Below are positions 35,659-44,998 of a DNA stretch of 64,000 bases, in pieces; position 1 is the first letter of the stretch; every line of letters begins with the position of its first letter. Under the pieces are notes generated by a model. That model was not told where the DNA came from and did no database searches. It was given only the letters and a program-made list of their open reading frames with translations. The stretch covers positions 1-64,000 of the forward strand of contig JAJEAC010000208.1 in assembly GCA_022824315.1 (NCBI GenBank), read 5' to 3'. Position numbers and translations under genes: made by a program. This DNA comes from Silicimonas sp. (GTDB taxonomy: Bacteria; Pseudomonadota; Alphaproteobacteria; Rhodobacterales; Rhodobacteraceae).

Positions 35659-36093
35659 TCAGTTTGCATGGACATGCTCGGCGATCAGGTCTGCAACCGA
35701 GGGGCCGGGCCCTACCAGCTCAAGCACGTTTCTGTCGGGATCCCGGATGAAGATCGTCCTGGTGCCGCGAAACTCGCGCCGCCCAGTGATCGCAATGCCG
35801 TTCTCGGCTGCGAATGACTCCGCCGCCTCTGCATCGCTCACCTTAACGGCAAGATGCGTTATGCCCGGATACTTGAGATCTTCATCCATCAGGATGTTCT
35901 CGCCCTGTTTCGCGCTCGCCGGGCCAAGCAGGTTAATGTTGATCCCGGACGGATGCAGCATCACCAGAGGGTGCCCGTGCGCGTAGCCGCCATCGGCGAT
36001 CAGCTCGAACCCAAGCAATTCGTAGAACGCCACCGATTTGTCGCGGTCGCTGATGCGTATTCCAATGTGGTCGAAATTCTTGATGTCCAACAT
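35659..36093 (-). CDS. VOC-family protein (glyoxalase/dioxygenase-like)
   Basis: Small metalloprotein of 144 residues with two beta-alpha-beta-beta-beta modules: FDHIGIRISDRDKSVAFYELLGFE, and ITHLAVKVSD...RTIFIRDPDRNVLELVG, with His and Glu at the usual metal positions. Function is unknown and could be lyase, isomerase or resistance. Start ATG 36093. It is divergent from the LysR gene at 36182, which probably regulates it. Confidence 0.8.
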   Translation of the reverse strand: MLDIKNFDHIGIRISDRDKSVAFYELLGFELIADGGYAHGHPLVMLHPSGININLLGPASAKQGENILMDEDLKYPGITHLAVKVSDAEAAESFAAENGIAITGRREFRGTRTIFIRDPDRNVLELVGPGPSVADLIAEHVHAN

Positions 36094-36181
36094 GGCCTTT
36101 GACCTTTCCCTGCAATCGTCCGACAAATACGCTTGCATCATGAACGTCACTAGATCGCAATTGAACACAACACCTGCTCAT

Positions 36182-37087
36182 ATGGATCACAGGCCGAGCC
36201 TTGACCGGCTGCGCGAGTTCCTCGAAGTGACACGCGCGGGCAGCATTTCCGAAGCCGCACGCAGGCTAGAGCTGCCTCGCGCTACTCTCAGCCGACGGAT
36301 TGCCTCGCTTGAGGCCGATCTGGGAGTCCGCCTGCTCATTCGCCGAACGACCCGTCTCGTGCTGACCCGTCCCGGCAAGGAACTCTTGAAGCGCGCACAA
36401 CGCATAGTGGTCGACGCCGGTGCTGCCTGGGAGGCAGTCCGACGCCTGGACGACACGCCGCGGGGATTGTTGCGGGTTTCCGTCACCGGCCCGCACTTTC
36501 TGCGACTGTTCACGGACTTTCTGCGCGCCTTTCCCGAAGTGATCCTAGAAGTGCAGTCGACGACCCGGCACGTGGACCTGCTTGCCGAAGGTGTCGATGT
36601 CGCAATGCGGATCGGGCCAATCCGGGATCAGGACCTGATCGCCCGACAGGTGCATGTCGACAGGCTGATTGTCGTTGCATCTCCGGAGTATCTCGACCGT
36701 GCCGGGCATCCCTTGCGGGCATCGGACCTGGTGAAGCACGACTGCATTGTCGGGTTTTCGGGGGAGTGGGCCCCCAATGCGAGATGGCCCCGATGGAGCG
36801 GCAGGACCGTTCCGGTGGCCGGTCGGTTTTCGGCGAACGAGATCGAGCACATCCGGCAGGCTGCGATCGAGGGGATCGGGTGCGCCTTGATCGCTTCGGC
36901 GGTCGTGGCCGAGGACATCGGAAAGGGTCACCTGGTGCCGATCCTGGAAGACGAGGTCGGTGCAGAATTGCCTGTGAGCCTCGTCTACGCCGACCGCGAA
37001 TTCATCGACCCCAAGGTGCGGGAATTCGTGGATCGTGCCGCCAAGGTGATCGCCGACGAAATGCCAAAGCCCCTGGAATTCCGGTAG
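36182..37087 (+). CDS. LysR-family transcriptional regulator
   Basis: Regulator of 301 residues, of the subgroup with short names such as DsdC/PtxR-like. The HTH is LREFLEVTRAGSISEAARRLELPRATLSRRI. The effector domain contains GVDVAMRIGPIRDQDLIARQ, characteristic of this branch. Start ATG 36182 (MDHRPSLDRL). It is divergent from the VOC gene with an 88-bp gap. Its target is inferred only from position. Confidence 0.85.
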   Translation: MDHRPSLDRLREFLEVTRAGSISEAARRLELPRATLSRRIASLEADLGVRLLIRRTTRLVLTRPGKELLKRAQRIVVDAGAAWEAVRRLDDTPRGLLRVSVTGPHFLRLFTDFLRAFPEVILEVQSTTRHVDLLAEGVDVAMRIGPIRDQDLIARQVHVDRLIVVASPEYLDRAGHPLRASDLVKHDCIVGFSGEWAPNARWPRWSGRTVPVAGRFSANEIEHIRQAAIEGIGCALIASAVVAEDIGKGHLVPILEDEVGAELPVSLVYADREFIDPKVREFVDRAAKVIADEMPKPLEFR

Positions 37088-37541
37088 CTGCCGGAATGTC
37101 TCGTTCATCTCCTTGGCGAAATGACGAAAGTTGATGCTCACGCAGGCACAGGCCCTGGCTTTGCGAATCAGTTGTGCCGTGGCCGTAATCGCATGCCAGT
37201 GAAGAGCGCAGCATTTACCGAAGTCCTCGGCGCACCGCCAGAGGCCCCGCGGCCGGCATGAGTTTCAAAATACGGCCCTCGCTGCGGTCCCCGCTGATCG
37301 CGGCAATTGAACGGCATTGGTTTTCCGCCTTGCCATCAACGCTGCCTGAAAGGTCGACCGTAACGGACGCGACTCGCACCGGCCTGGCCAAGGATGTGCA
37401 GAAGCCAAACAACTGAGGGATGGTTGGATGACCTGCCGGCGGTCCGGTCGCGTGAATCGGCGCCAATCCGGTATTGCAGGTGGGCAAACGCTGGCGTATG
37501 GTATACCACAGGAAACGACGCATCCTGGGGGACGGGCCTCG
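37088..37541. promoter_or_regulatory. Upstream region of the oxalate operon with a FadR/GntR-type operator
   Basis: In this 454-bp gap only one element stands out. TGGTATACCA (37499-37508) is a perfect palindrome of the TGGT-NN-ACCA type bound by FadR-subfamily GntR regulators. It lies 33 bp before the GntR ATG, so the regulator probably controls its own operon. The rest shows no gene or repeat. Confidence 0.6.
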
Positions 37542-38261
37542 ATGGCCGGCAGATTGCCACTGAAGCCGATCGCGACGAACTTCACTCTGAAGGATCACAT
37601 CTACGAAACGCTTCGGGATGCGATCACGCAGATGAACATCTACGACGATGGTGCCGATTTGCGCCTGGACGAGCGTTCCATCGCGGAACAGTTCGGCATC
37701 TCCCGCACCCCGCTTCGCGAAGCCTTGGCCCGTCTCGAAAAGGACGGCCTTGTCAGCATTGCGCCCCGAAAGGGTGTCTTTGTCGTGCGCAAGTCGCTGG
37801 CCGAGATCCTCGAAATGATCGTTGCGTGGGCGGCGCTCGAGTCGATGGCGGCGCGGATGGCGGCAACCAACGCCAGCGAAAGAGAGATACGGCAGCTCCG
37901 CAAGCATGCAATGCGTCATTCCGAGAGTTCGGCGCGCGCCGACCTCGGCGAGTATTCGGACGCAAACATCCGGTTCCACCAGATGATCCTGAAAATGTCC
38001 GGATGCATGCTGCTTGCCGACATGGCCGAAGGTCTTTTCGTCCATATGCACGCCATCCGGCGCCGTGCACTTGGCGAAGACGATCGTGCAAGCCGATCGG
38101 TGGTTGACCACATGTCCATCATCGAGGCGCTCGAAGCGCGTGACCCTGATCTCGCGGAGAAGCTGGTGCGCGAACACACGATGCGCCTTCATGACCATGT
38201 CGCTCGCACCTGGGCGCGCCTGGAACCAATTGCCGAATCAGGCAGCCAACCTGGAGCATGA
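37542..38261 (+). CDS. GntR-family regulator (FadR/FCD subfamily) of the oxalate operon
   Basis: Regulator of 239 residues. The winged HTH reads LDERSIAEQFGISRTPLREALARLEKDGLV, then RKGVFVV. The C-terminal FCD ligand domain has the metal-binding residues in the usual spacing (IRFHQMILKMSG, DHMSIIEALEARD, EHTMRLHDHV). Start ATG 37542 with GGGGGA upstream. Its stop overlaps the oxc start, so it is co-translated with the enzymes it most likely regulates. Confidence 0.88.
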   Translation: MAGRLPLKPIATNFTLKDHIYETLRDAITQMNIYDDGADLRLDERSIAEQFGISRTPLREALARLEKDGLVSIAPRKGVFVVRKSLAEILEMIVAWAALESMAARMAATNASEREIRQLRKHAMRHSESSARADLGEYSDANIRFHQMILKMSGCMLLADMAEGLFVHMHAIRRRALGEDDRASRSVVDHMSIIEALEARDPDLAEKLVREHTMRLHDHVARTWARLEPIAESGSQPGA

Positions 38262-39988
38262 CAGATATGGACGGATTGGACTCCAAGACGGAAGTCACGC
38301 AGGAGCTTACGGACGGCTTCCACCTGATCATTGACGCGCTCAAGCTGAACGGGATCAACAACGTCTATCATGTCCCTGGCATCCCGGTCACGGATCTCGG
38401 CCGAATGATGCAGGCCGAGGGCATGCGCGTCATTTCGTTCCGGCATGAATCGAATGCCGGCAACGCGGCGGCGATCGCCGGATACCTGACCCGGAAACCG
38501 GGCGTGTGCCTCACCGTGTCGGCACCGGGATTCCTGAACGGCCTCGTCAGCCTGGCACATGCGACAACGAATTGCTGGCCGATGATCCTGATCTCGGGAA
38601 GTTCCGAGCGCGAAATCGTGGATCTCCAGAAGGGCGACTACGAGGAGATGGACCAGCTCGCCGTCGCGAAACCTCTATGCAAGGCCGCCTACCGCATCCT
38701 CCACGCCGAAGACATCGGCATCGGAGTCGCTCGTGCCATACGCGCGGCCGTCTCAGGTCGGCCAGGCGGTGTCTATCTCGACGTCCCTGCCAGCCTGTTG
38801 GGGCAGGTCATGGATGCTGCAACAGGAGCACGGAGCCTGATCAAGGTCATCGACCCGAGCCCGGCGCAGATCCCCGCGCCGCACGCCGTCGACCGGGCGC
38901 TTGACATTCTCGAGGGTGCAAAGAAGCCGTTGCTCATCCTCGGCAAGGGCGCGGCCTACGCCCAATGCGACGCGATCGTGCGACAGTTCGTTGAAAGAAC
39001 CGGCGCTCCCTACATCGCGATGTCCATGGCCAAGGGCCTCCTGCCGGACGACCATCCGCAATACGCAGGCGCTGCCCGAAGCCTCGTCCTGAAGGAAAGC
39101 GATTGCGTCATGTTGATCGGCGCGCGCCTCAACTGGCTGCTTGGCCACGGACAGGGAAAGCAGTGGGGCGAACGCTACACCAAGAAATTCATTCACATCG
39201 ATGTCGACCCGAAGGAAATGGATTCGAACCAGCCGATCAGCGCTCCACTGGTCGGTGACATCGAAAGCACGCTGTCCTTGATGCTGGCGAAAATGGACAA
39301 ATGGACGCACCCGCCCTCGGACTGGACCGAAACGGTCAATGCCAAGCGCGCCGTCAATGTCGAGCGCATGGCGCCCAAGCTCGCAAACAACAACGTGCCG
39401 ATGGACTTCCACGGCGCGCTGGGTCGGTTGAAAAGGATATTCGCGGATCACCCGGATGCGATCCTCGTCAACGAGGGCGCGAACACGCTCGACTTTGCAC
39501 GCTCGATCATCGACATGTCCAAGCCGCGCAAGAGGCTTGACGTCGGCACGTGGGGCGTAATGGGCATCGGCATGGGCACGGCCATCGCCGCTGCGGTCGA
39601 GACCGGTCATCCGGTCGTGGCGGTCGAAGGCGATTCTGCCTTCGGGTTCAGCGGCATGGAAGTGGAAACCATATGCCGATACGGGCTGCCGGTCTGTGTC
39701 GTGGTCTTCAACAATTCAGGGATCTACCGGGGCACCGATGCCGATCCCACGGGACGTGACCCCGGCACCACCGTGTTCGTACGCGAGTCCAGGTACGACC
39801 TCATGATGCAGGCGTTCGGGGGAGAAGGAGTCACGGCTCGCAGTCCGGATGACCTGGAGCGCGCCGTGCGCGATGCCATCGCCAGCGGCGAGCCAACGCT
39901 CGTCAACGCCATCATCGACCCCGAGGCCGGCACCGAATCCGGCCGCATCGGAAATCTGAACCCGCAAAGCGCAGTGAAACGAAAGTGA
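38258..39988 (+). CDS. oxc: Oxalyl-CoA decarboxylase
   Basis: Thiamine-diphosphate enzyme of 576 residues that converts oxalyl-CoA to formyl-CoA and CO2. The N-terminal domain has [14 protein letters not shown] and [18 protein letters not shown] with the catalytic Glu. The C-terminal domain has the TPP motif [21 protein letters not shown]...NN. Length and motifs are those of Oxc rather than other decarboxylases such as acetolactate synthase. It is followed by frc; the two form the CoA-dependent oxalate cycle. ATG 38258 overlaps the regulator stop. Confidence 0.94.
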   Translation: MTDMDGLDSKTEVTQELTDGFHLIIDALKLNGINNVYHVPGIPVTDLGRMMQAEGMRVISFRHESNAGNAAAIAGYLTRKPGVCLTVSAPGFLNGLVSLAHATTNCWPMILISGSSEREIVDLQKGDYEEMDQLAVAKPLCKAAYRILHAEDIGIGVARAIRAAVSGRPGGVYLDVPASLLGQVMDAATGARSLIKVIDPSPAQIPAPHAVDRALDILEGAKKPLLILGKGAAYAQCDAIVRQFVERTGAPYIAMSMAKGLLPDDHPQYAGAARSLVLKESDCVMLIGARLNWLLGHGQGKQWGERYTKKFIHIDVDPKEMDSNQPISAPLVGDIESTLSLMLAKMDKWTHPPSDWTETVNAKRAVNVERMAPKLANNNVPMDFHGALGRLKRIFADHPDAILVNEGANTLDFARSIIDMSKPRKRLDVGTWGVMGIGMGTAIAAAVETGHPVVAVEGDSAFGFSGMEVETICRYGLPVCVVVFNNSGIYRGTDADPTGRDPGTTVFVRESRYDLMMQAFGGEGVTARSPDDLERAVRDAIASGEPTLVNAIIDPEAGTESGRIGNLNPQSAVKRK

Positions 39989-40068
39989 CAGCACCCCCGG
40001 GCGGCTTCAAATATCGACGAACGCAGGTGACCCTGAACGGAGCCCGGGGTACAAAGAGAGATGATGAG

Positions 40069-41343
40069 ATGAAGGCACTCGAAGAAATCAAGGTCCTGGA
40101 CTTCACCCATGTCCAGTCCGGTCCGACCTGTACCCAGCTTCTTGCATGGTTCGGGGCGGACGTGATCAAGGTCGAGCGTCCGGGGGTGGGCGACGCGACC
40201 CGAAGGCAGCTGGTGGACGTCCCTGGAGCCGACAGCCTGTATTTCACGATGCTCAACCACAACAAGCGTTCGATCGAGCTCAACTCGAAGAACGAGACCG
40301 GCAAGGAAGTCCTGACCCGCCTCATCGAGATCTGTGACGTGATGGTCGAGAACTTTGCGCCCGGGGCGCTTGACCGCATGGGCTTTTCCTGGGAGCGAAT
40401 CCAGGACATCAACCCGCGCATCATCCTCGCCTCGATCAAGGGATTCGGTCCCGGCAAGTACGAGGACTGCAAGGTCTACGAAAACGTGGCCCAATGCGCC
40501 GGCGGTTCGGCATCGACCACGGGCTTCCACGACGGTCCGCCGCTCGTGACCGGCGCCCAGGTGGGTGACAGCGGAACGGGGCTGCATCTTTGCCTCGGCA
40601 TCGTGGCCGCGCTCTATCAGCGCGAGAAGACCGGACGCGGACAGAAGGTATCGGCGGCGATGCAGGACGGTGTCCTGAACCTCACGCGGGTCAAGTTGCG
40701 CGACCAGCAGCGGCTCGCCCGTGGGCCGCTCAAGGAATACAGCCAGCATGGCGAGGGCATCCCTTTCGGCGAGGCCACCCCGCGCGCCGGGAACGATTCC
40801 GGCGGCGGACAGCCAGGGCGCATCCTGAGATGCAAGGGTTGGGAAACCGATCCCGACGCGTACACCTATTTCATCACCCAGGCCGCAGCCTGGGAACAGG
40901 TCTGCGATGTCATTGGCGAGCCTGAATGGAAGACGAAGGAGGGCTATGCTACTCCACCGGAACGACTCGACAAGCTCAACGAGATCTTCGCGCGGATCGA
41001 GGAATGGACCATGACCAAGACAAAGTTCGAGGTCATGGAAATCTGCAACCCGCTCAACATCCCCGTCGGGCCCATCCTGTCGATGAAGGAGCTGATGGAG
41101 GACGAGGGCCTTCGCGCGACCGGCACCATCGTCGATGTCGAGCACCCGGAACGGGGAACGTATGTGTCCGTTGGCTGCCCGATCAAGCTGTCCGACAGCC
41201 CGGTGGACGTGATCCGCTCTCCGTTGCTCGGCGAGCATACGCAAGAGATCCTGACCGGGGACCTTGGATACAAAGGCGACGACCTGATGCGCGTGCTCGA
41301 AAGCGGCGCCGTGGGAGACGTGAACAGGGAGGCGGCCGAATGA
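40069..41343 (+). CDS. frc: Formyl-CoA:oxalate CoA-transferase
   Basis: Class III CoA-transferase of 424 residues that moves CoA from formyl-CoA to oxalate, releasing formate. Visible are [44 protein letters not shown], and [13 protein letters not shown] with the catalytic Asp. The glycine-rich loop near [10 protein letters not shown] is also present. Start ATG 40069 follows an 80-bp gap after oxc. Together with Oxc it allows growth on, or detoxification of, oxalate. Confidence 0.93.
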   Translation: MKALEEIKVLDFTHVQSGPTCTQLLAWFGADVIKVERPGVGDATRRQLVDVPGADSLYFTMLNHNKRSIELNSKNETGKEVLTRLIEICDVMVENFAPGALDRMGFSWERIQDINPRIILASIKGFGPGKYEDCKVYENVAQCAGGSASTTGFHDGPPLVTGAQVGDSGTGLHLCLGIVAALYQREKTGRGQKVSAAMQDGVLNLTRVKLRDQQRLARGPLKEYSQHGEGIPFGEATPRAGNDSGGGQPGRILRCKGWETDPDAYTYFITQAAAWEQVCDVIGEPEWKTKEGYATPPERLDKLNEIFARIEEWTMTKTKFEVMEICNPLNIPVGPILSMKELMEDEGLRATGTIVDVEHPERGTYVSVGCPIKLSDSPVDVIRSPLLGEHTQEILTGDLGYKGDDLMRVLESGAVGDVNREAAE

Positions 41344-41392
41344 CGGCCGAGGCTGCATTCCTGCCTCCCGCCAACAGCGGATGGAGAACGCC

Positions 41393-42310
41393 ATGAGGGT
41401 GATCGTCATGGGCCAGCAGGCGTTTGGAAAGGACTGCGTCGCCCGCATTCTCGATGAAGGCCGTGATGAGGTCGTCGCGGTGTATTGCGAACCCGACCGC
41501 GACGGAAAGCCGGTTGACCCGATCAAGGAATTGGCCCTGGAGAAGTCGCTCCCGGTGCTGCAACCAGGCGACTTCAACGATGAGGCGGCGCTGGAGGAAC
41601 TCGCAGGTTTCAAGGCCGACCTCATGATCATGGCTTTCGTCAACATCTTTGTGCCGGAAGCGGCACGCGACACGCCGAGGCTCGGCTCCATCTGCTTTCA
41701 TCCGTCCCTGCTCCCGCTGCATCGCGGTCCATCGGCGGTCAACTGGCCGATCATCATGGGGGCCGCCAAGTCCGGATACAGCTGGTTTTACCCCACGGAC
41801 GGGCTCGACGAAGGCGACAGCCTCTTGCAATGGGAATGCGAGATCGGGCCCGACGATACGGTCATCGACCTTTATTTCAAGAAGATCTACCCGCCCGCGG
41901 TCGAGAGCGTCATCGAGGTCTGCGACCTCTTCCGTTCCGGGAACCCGCCCCGAATCGTGCCGGACGAGTCGGAAGCGACATATGAGCGACGCTGCACGAA
42001 GCGGCACAGCCGCATCGACTGGAACAAGCCCGTCGAACAGGTCCATAACCTGATCCGCGGCACCAACCCGGCACCCGGCGCCTGGACGACCCACAACGGG
42101 CAGGAACTTGGTGTCTTTGACTGTGCTCGCGCCGCTGGCGACGGAATCTCGTCGCGCGTGATGGACGTCAGCGACGAGGGAATCACCGTTCAGTGCGTTG
42201 GCGGACGCATCCTGATCAAGCGTGTCCGGCCGTCGGGGGCCGGCAAGATTCCGGCTGCCGAATGGGCAGCCGAGGCCGGCATCTCGAAGGGTGTCACGTT
42301 GGGGGAGTAG
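41393..42310 (+). CDS. Stand-alone 10-formyltetrahydrofolate hydrolase-like protein (ALDH1L1 N-terminal domain type)
   Basis: About 305 residues of the formyltransferase fold. It resembles the hydrolase domain of 10-formyl-THF dehydrogenase more than methionyl-tRNA formyltransferase: FHPSLLPLHRGPSAVNW (His103), FYPTDGLDEGDSLLQWECE (Asp139), PDDTV, SEATYE, IDWNKP, and LIRGTNPAPGAWT. His103 and Asp139 correspond to His106 and Asp142 of ALDH1L1. It may pass the formyl group of formyl-CoA or formate to or from folate, giving one-carbon units or removing formyl groups. Start ATG 41393 has GGAG upstream; ATG 41381 is an alternative. It is next to frc in the oxalate operon. Confidence 0.82.
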   Translation: MRVIVMGQQAFGKDCVARILDEGRDEVVAVYCEPDRDGKPVDPIKELALEKSLPVLQPGDFNDEAALEELAGFKADLMIMAFVNIFVPEAARDTPRLGSICFHPSLLPLHRGPSAVNWPIIMGAAKSGYSWFYPTDGLDEGDSLLQWECEIGPDDTVIDLYFKKIYPPAVESVIEVCDLFRSGNPPRIVPDESEATYERRCTKRHSRIDWNKPVEQVHNLIRGTNPAPGAWTTHNGQELGVFDCARAAGDGISSRVMDVSDEGITVQCVGGRILIKRVRPSGAGKIPAAEWAAEAGISKGVTLGE

Positions 42311-42359
42311 CCGTGGAACTGGCAGAGCAGGATACGACCGGGATCGGAGGCCGAACCTA

Positions 42360-43223
42360 GTGCCGAAATGCGCATTGCATACGATCATGTTGCCGGTTCG
42401 GGGCGACGGAAAGGGACGGAACGTCCTGGCCCATGCCACCGTCCTTGCCAGGCGATTCGGTGCGCATGTCCGGATCGTGCACTGCCATCCCACGCCGGAT
42501 GACATGATGCCGTATGGCGTTGTCATGCCCAGCGTTCTGAGAAAGCAGATCGAGGAAGCCGCCAACCGGAACGCCGATGTCACGCGAGCGCAACTCACGA
42601 CCGAGTTCCGGATGCTTGCTGAAGAGTTCGGGCTGCAAGTCGCAAGTCCGCGGCCGGGCACGGCAACTGCCCAATTCATCGAGTACGAGGGCAAGCAGGT
42701 CGACGCGGTCCGTCACTACGGACGTGTCGCCGATCTCATCTGCGTGCCGCAGCCCGAAGGCGCGAGGCTAGGGGCGAATACATTGAAATCAGCGCTGTTT
42801 TCGTCGGGCCGGCCGGTCATGATGTGCCCTGATACGGATTCGGCCGATGATCGCCTCGGAACCCATGTCGCAATTGCATGGAACGGCTCGATCGAGGCGT
42901 CCCGCGCGGTGGGGCTTGCCATGCCGATCATCGCGAGCGCCGCGTCCATCACGATCGTTTCGTCCGGCTCCACTGACCATCCGGCAAGTGCCGATGAGCT
43001 TCGGCACTATCTCGAATCCAAGGGCATACCCTCGACGATCCGGCGATTCGAGGCCCTCGGCTCCGTTGTCGGCGACCAGCTTCTCGCCGAGTCCCGATCT
43101 GCTGACGCCGACATGCTGGTCATGGGCGCCTATCACGAAAGCTATGAGCGCGAGTCGATCTTCGGCGGCAACAGCCAAGTGGTCGTCGCCGAGGCGGATT
43201 TACCAGTGGTTTTGGTTCATTGA
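42360..43223 (+). CDS. Universal stress protein with tandem UspA domains
   Basis: About 287 residues: two UspA-like halves. The first begins TIMLPVRGDGKGRNVLAHATVLARRFGAHVRIVH. The second begins HVAIAWNGSIEASRAVGLAMPII and ends MGAYHESYERESIFGGNSQVVV, with the G-x2-G-x9-GS-like nucleotide loop. Start GTG 42360 with GGAGG upstream. It lies in the oxalate operon between the formyl enzyme and TctC; a role in stress response is assumed from the family. Confidence 0.85.
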   Translation: MPKCALHTIMLPVRGDGKGRNVLAHATVLARRFGAHVRIVHCHPTPDDMMPYGVVMPSVLRKQIEEAANRNADVTRAQLTTEFRMLAEEFGLQVASPRPGTATAQFIEYEGKQVDAVRHYGRVADLICVPQPEGARLGANTLKSALFSSGRPVMMCPDTDSADDRLGTHVAIAWNGSIEASRAVGLAMPIIASAASITIVSSGSTDHPASADELRHYLESKGIPSTIRRFEALGSVVGDQLLAESRSADADMLVMGAYHESYERESIFGGNSQVVVAEADLPVVLVH

Positions 43224-43344
43224 GGCAAATGATGCAGGAAATCGATCGAGATCATCACTCCTTGCAGCGACCGAACAGCCGGCAAAGACCGGCATTCGGC
43301 GCAACAAGGGAAACCAAGTCATGGAAACCCAAGGGAGGAACACC

Positions 43345-44328
43345 ATGAAGTACCTGAAGACCCTAATGGCAAGCGCACTGGCGGTTGTCGTATCCGCGCC
43401 TGTCGCACTGGCGGACTGGCAGCCCCGCAAGCCGGTGGAATTCATCATCATGGCGGGAACCGGAGGCGGCGCCGACCAGATCGCGCGTCTGCTTCAGGGC
43501 CTGATCGAACAGAAGGGCCTCAGTTCGCGCCCGTTCATTCCGATCAACAAGCCCGGCGGTTCCGGTGCCGAAGCCCTGCGCTACATGCAGGACAAGGCTG
43601 GAGACGATCACACGGTGATGATGACGCTGAACAGCTTCTATACCACCCCGATCATTCAGGAAGACCTCGGAGTCGATGTGACACAGTTCACGCCCATCGG
43701 TCTGATGGCGATGGACACGTTCCTGCTCTGGGTTCACACTGACCGCGACGACATCACCGACCTCGACTCCTATGTCGACGCGGTGAAGGGTGCGGGGCTG
43801 GACTGGAAAGTCGGCGGCACGGGCTCGGGCCAGGAAGACAGCGTCCTGACGGCAATGATGGAGGCTGCTTTCGACTACGAAGTGACCTACATTCCGTTTC
43901 CGGGAGGGGGCACCGTGGCCAAGAACCTGATCGGCAAGCAGATCGACTCGACGGTCAACAACCCCTCCGAGCAGCTTGCCTTCTACGAGGCCGGCGACTC
44001 GAAGCCTCTGGTGCAGTTCACCGGCGAGCGGATGGCCGCATTCCCGGACGTTCCAACCGCGAAGGAACTCGGTGTCAACATCGAGTACTACATGCAGCGA
44101 TCGGTCAACGGTCCCCCGGGCATGTCGGCCGAAGCGGTTGAGTTCTACACGAACCTCTTCCAGACGCTGTTCGACAGCGCGGAATGGCAGGAATTCTGCG
44201 TGTCTGACGGACTCACCTGCGACGGCATGCTGAATGGTGCCGACCTGGCGAATTTCCACGCCAGCCAGGTCGAGGCGCACAAGAAGCTGATCGCACAGGT
44301 CGGCGCCGGCGCGATCACGGGCGAATAA
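43345..44328 (+). CDS. tctC: TctC/Bug-family periplasmic solute-binding protein
   Basis: Binding protein of 327 residues for a tripartite tricarboxylate-type transporter. The N-terminal Sec signal ends near VALADWQP. Typical parts are PVEFIIMAGTGGGADQIARLL, NKPGGSGAEALRYM, VGGTGSGQED, and FPDVPTAKELG. GGGAGG precedes ATG 43345. Within this operon the ligand is probably oxalate or a related dicarboxylate. A strong hairpin (44337-44364) follows. Confidence 0.9.
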   Translation: MKYLKTLMASALAVVVSAPVALADWQPRKPVEFIIMAGTGGGADQIARLLQGLIEQKGLSSRPFIPINKPGGSGAEALRYMQDKAGDDHTVMMTLNSFYTTPIIQEDLGVDVTQFTPIGLMAMDTFLLWVHTDRDDITDLDSYVDAVKGAGLDWKVGGTGSGQEDSVLTAMMEAAFDYEVTYIPFPGGGTVAKNLIGKQIDSTVNNPSEQLAFYEAGDSKPLVQFTGERMAAFPDVPTAKELGVNIEYYMQRSVNGPPGMSAEAVEFYTNLFQTLFDSAEWQEFCVSDGLTCDGMLNGADLANFHASQVEAHKKLIAQVGAGAITGE

Positions 44329-44336
44329 TCAAGATC

Positions 44337-44364
44337 GCTCCGGGCCGGCACACCGGCCCGGAGC
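44337..44364 (+). other. Intercistronic stem-loop after tctC
   Basis: Perfect 12-bp arms GCTCCGGGCCGG and CCGGCCCGGAGC with loop CACA, 8 bp after the tctC stop and 84 bp before tctB. It corresponds to the stem-loops after the other complete binding-protein genes. Likely role: stabilise tctC mRNA and lower expression of the membrane subunits. Confidence 0.8.
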
Positions 44365-44448
44365 CACATGCATTGGCAGGCATGACGAGATTCCGGATCT
44401 CGTACAGGCCAGGCCGCGCTTGGGCCGCGGCCAACGGGGAGGGACAAG

Positions 44449-44976
44449 ATGTCGACACGATCCGCCGAGCTTCTGATGGCTGCCGGGCTTCTTCTGCTGT
44501 CCCTCGGGCTGATGTGGACCGTCCTTGCGGACGAGCTGCACATCGGCTGGGTCGAAGGCAGGGGCCCGGGCGCAGGCGTCTGGCCCTTTTGGCTGAGCGC
44601 CGGCATGGCGCTCGCATCGCTCTGGACCCTGGTCCGCTGGTTCCGGGGCGCGACCCCCGAAAGCCGGAACAAGGCGCCCTACATCGATGGCCAGAGCCTC
44701 GGGCTCGTCCTGATCTCCTTTGTGGCACTTACGGTCATGCTCGTGCTCGTGCACATCGTGGGAACCTATATCGCGACAGCGCTGTTCCTCGGATTCTACA
44801 TGCGGTTCATCGGCAAGCACTCGTGGCGCACTACCGTGAACACGTGCATCGGCATGGTGCTTCTCATCTATTTTCTTTTTGAATGGCAGCTCACGAAATA
44901 CCTGCCCAAGGGCGCGACGATGTTTGAGGACGGGTTTCTCTGGATCGACAATTTCCGCTGGCAGTACCTGATGTAG
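44449..44976 (+). CDS. tctB: TctB-like small membrane subunit
   Basis: Membrane protein of 175 residues with four hydrophobic segments, the small subunit of a TctCBA transporter. The first helices include LLMAAGLLLLSLGLMWTVL and the typical G-x-GPGAGVWPFWL. GGGGAGG precedes ATG 44449. It pairs with TctA encoded 22 bp downstream. Confidence 0.87.
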   Translation: MSTRSAELLMAAGLLLLSLGLMWTVLADELHIGWVEGRGPGAGVWPFWLSAGMALASLWTLVRWFRGATPESRNKAPYIDGQSLGLVLISFVALTVMLVLVHIVGTYIATALFLGFYMRFIGKHSWRTTVNTCIGMVLLIYFLFEWQLTKYLPKGATMFEDGFLWIDNFRWQYLM

Positions 44977-44998
44977 GCCCGAGAGCTGGGAGCAGTAC

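Noticed and set aside
39724-41691. 655-codon antisense frame spanning frc
   Set aside because: It overlaps three well-supported genes on the other strand and has no domain I recognise.
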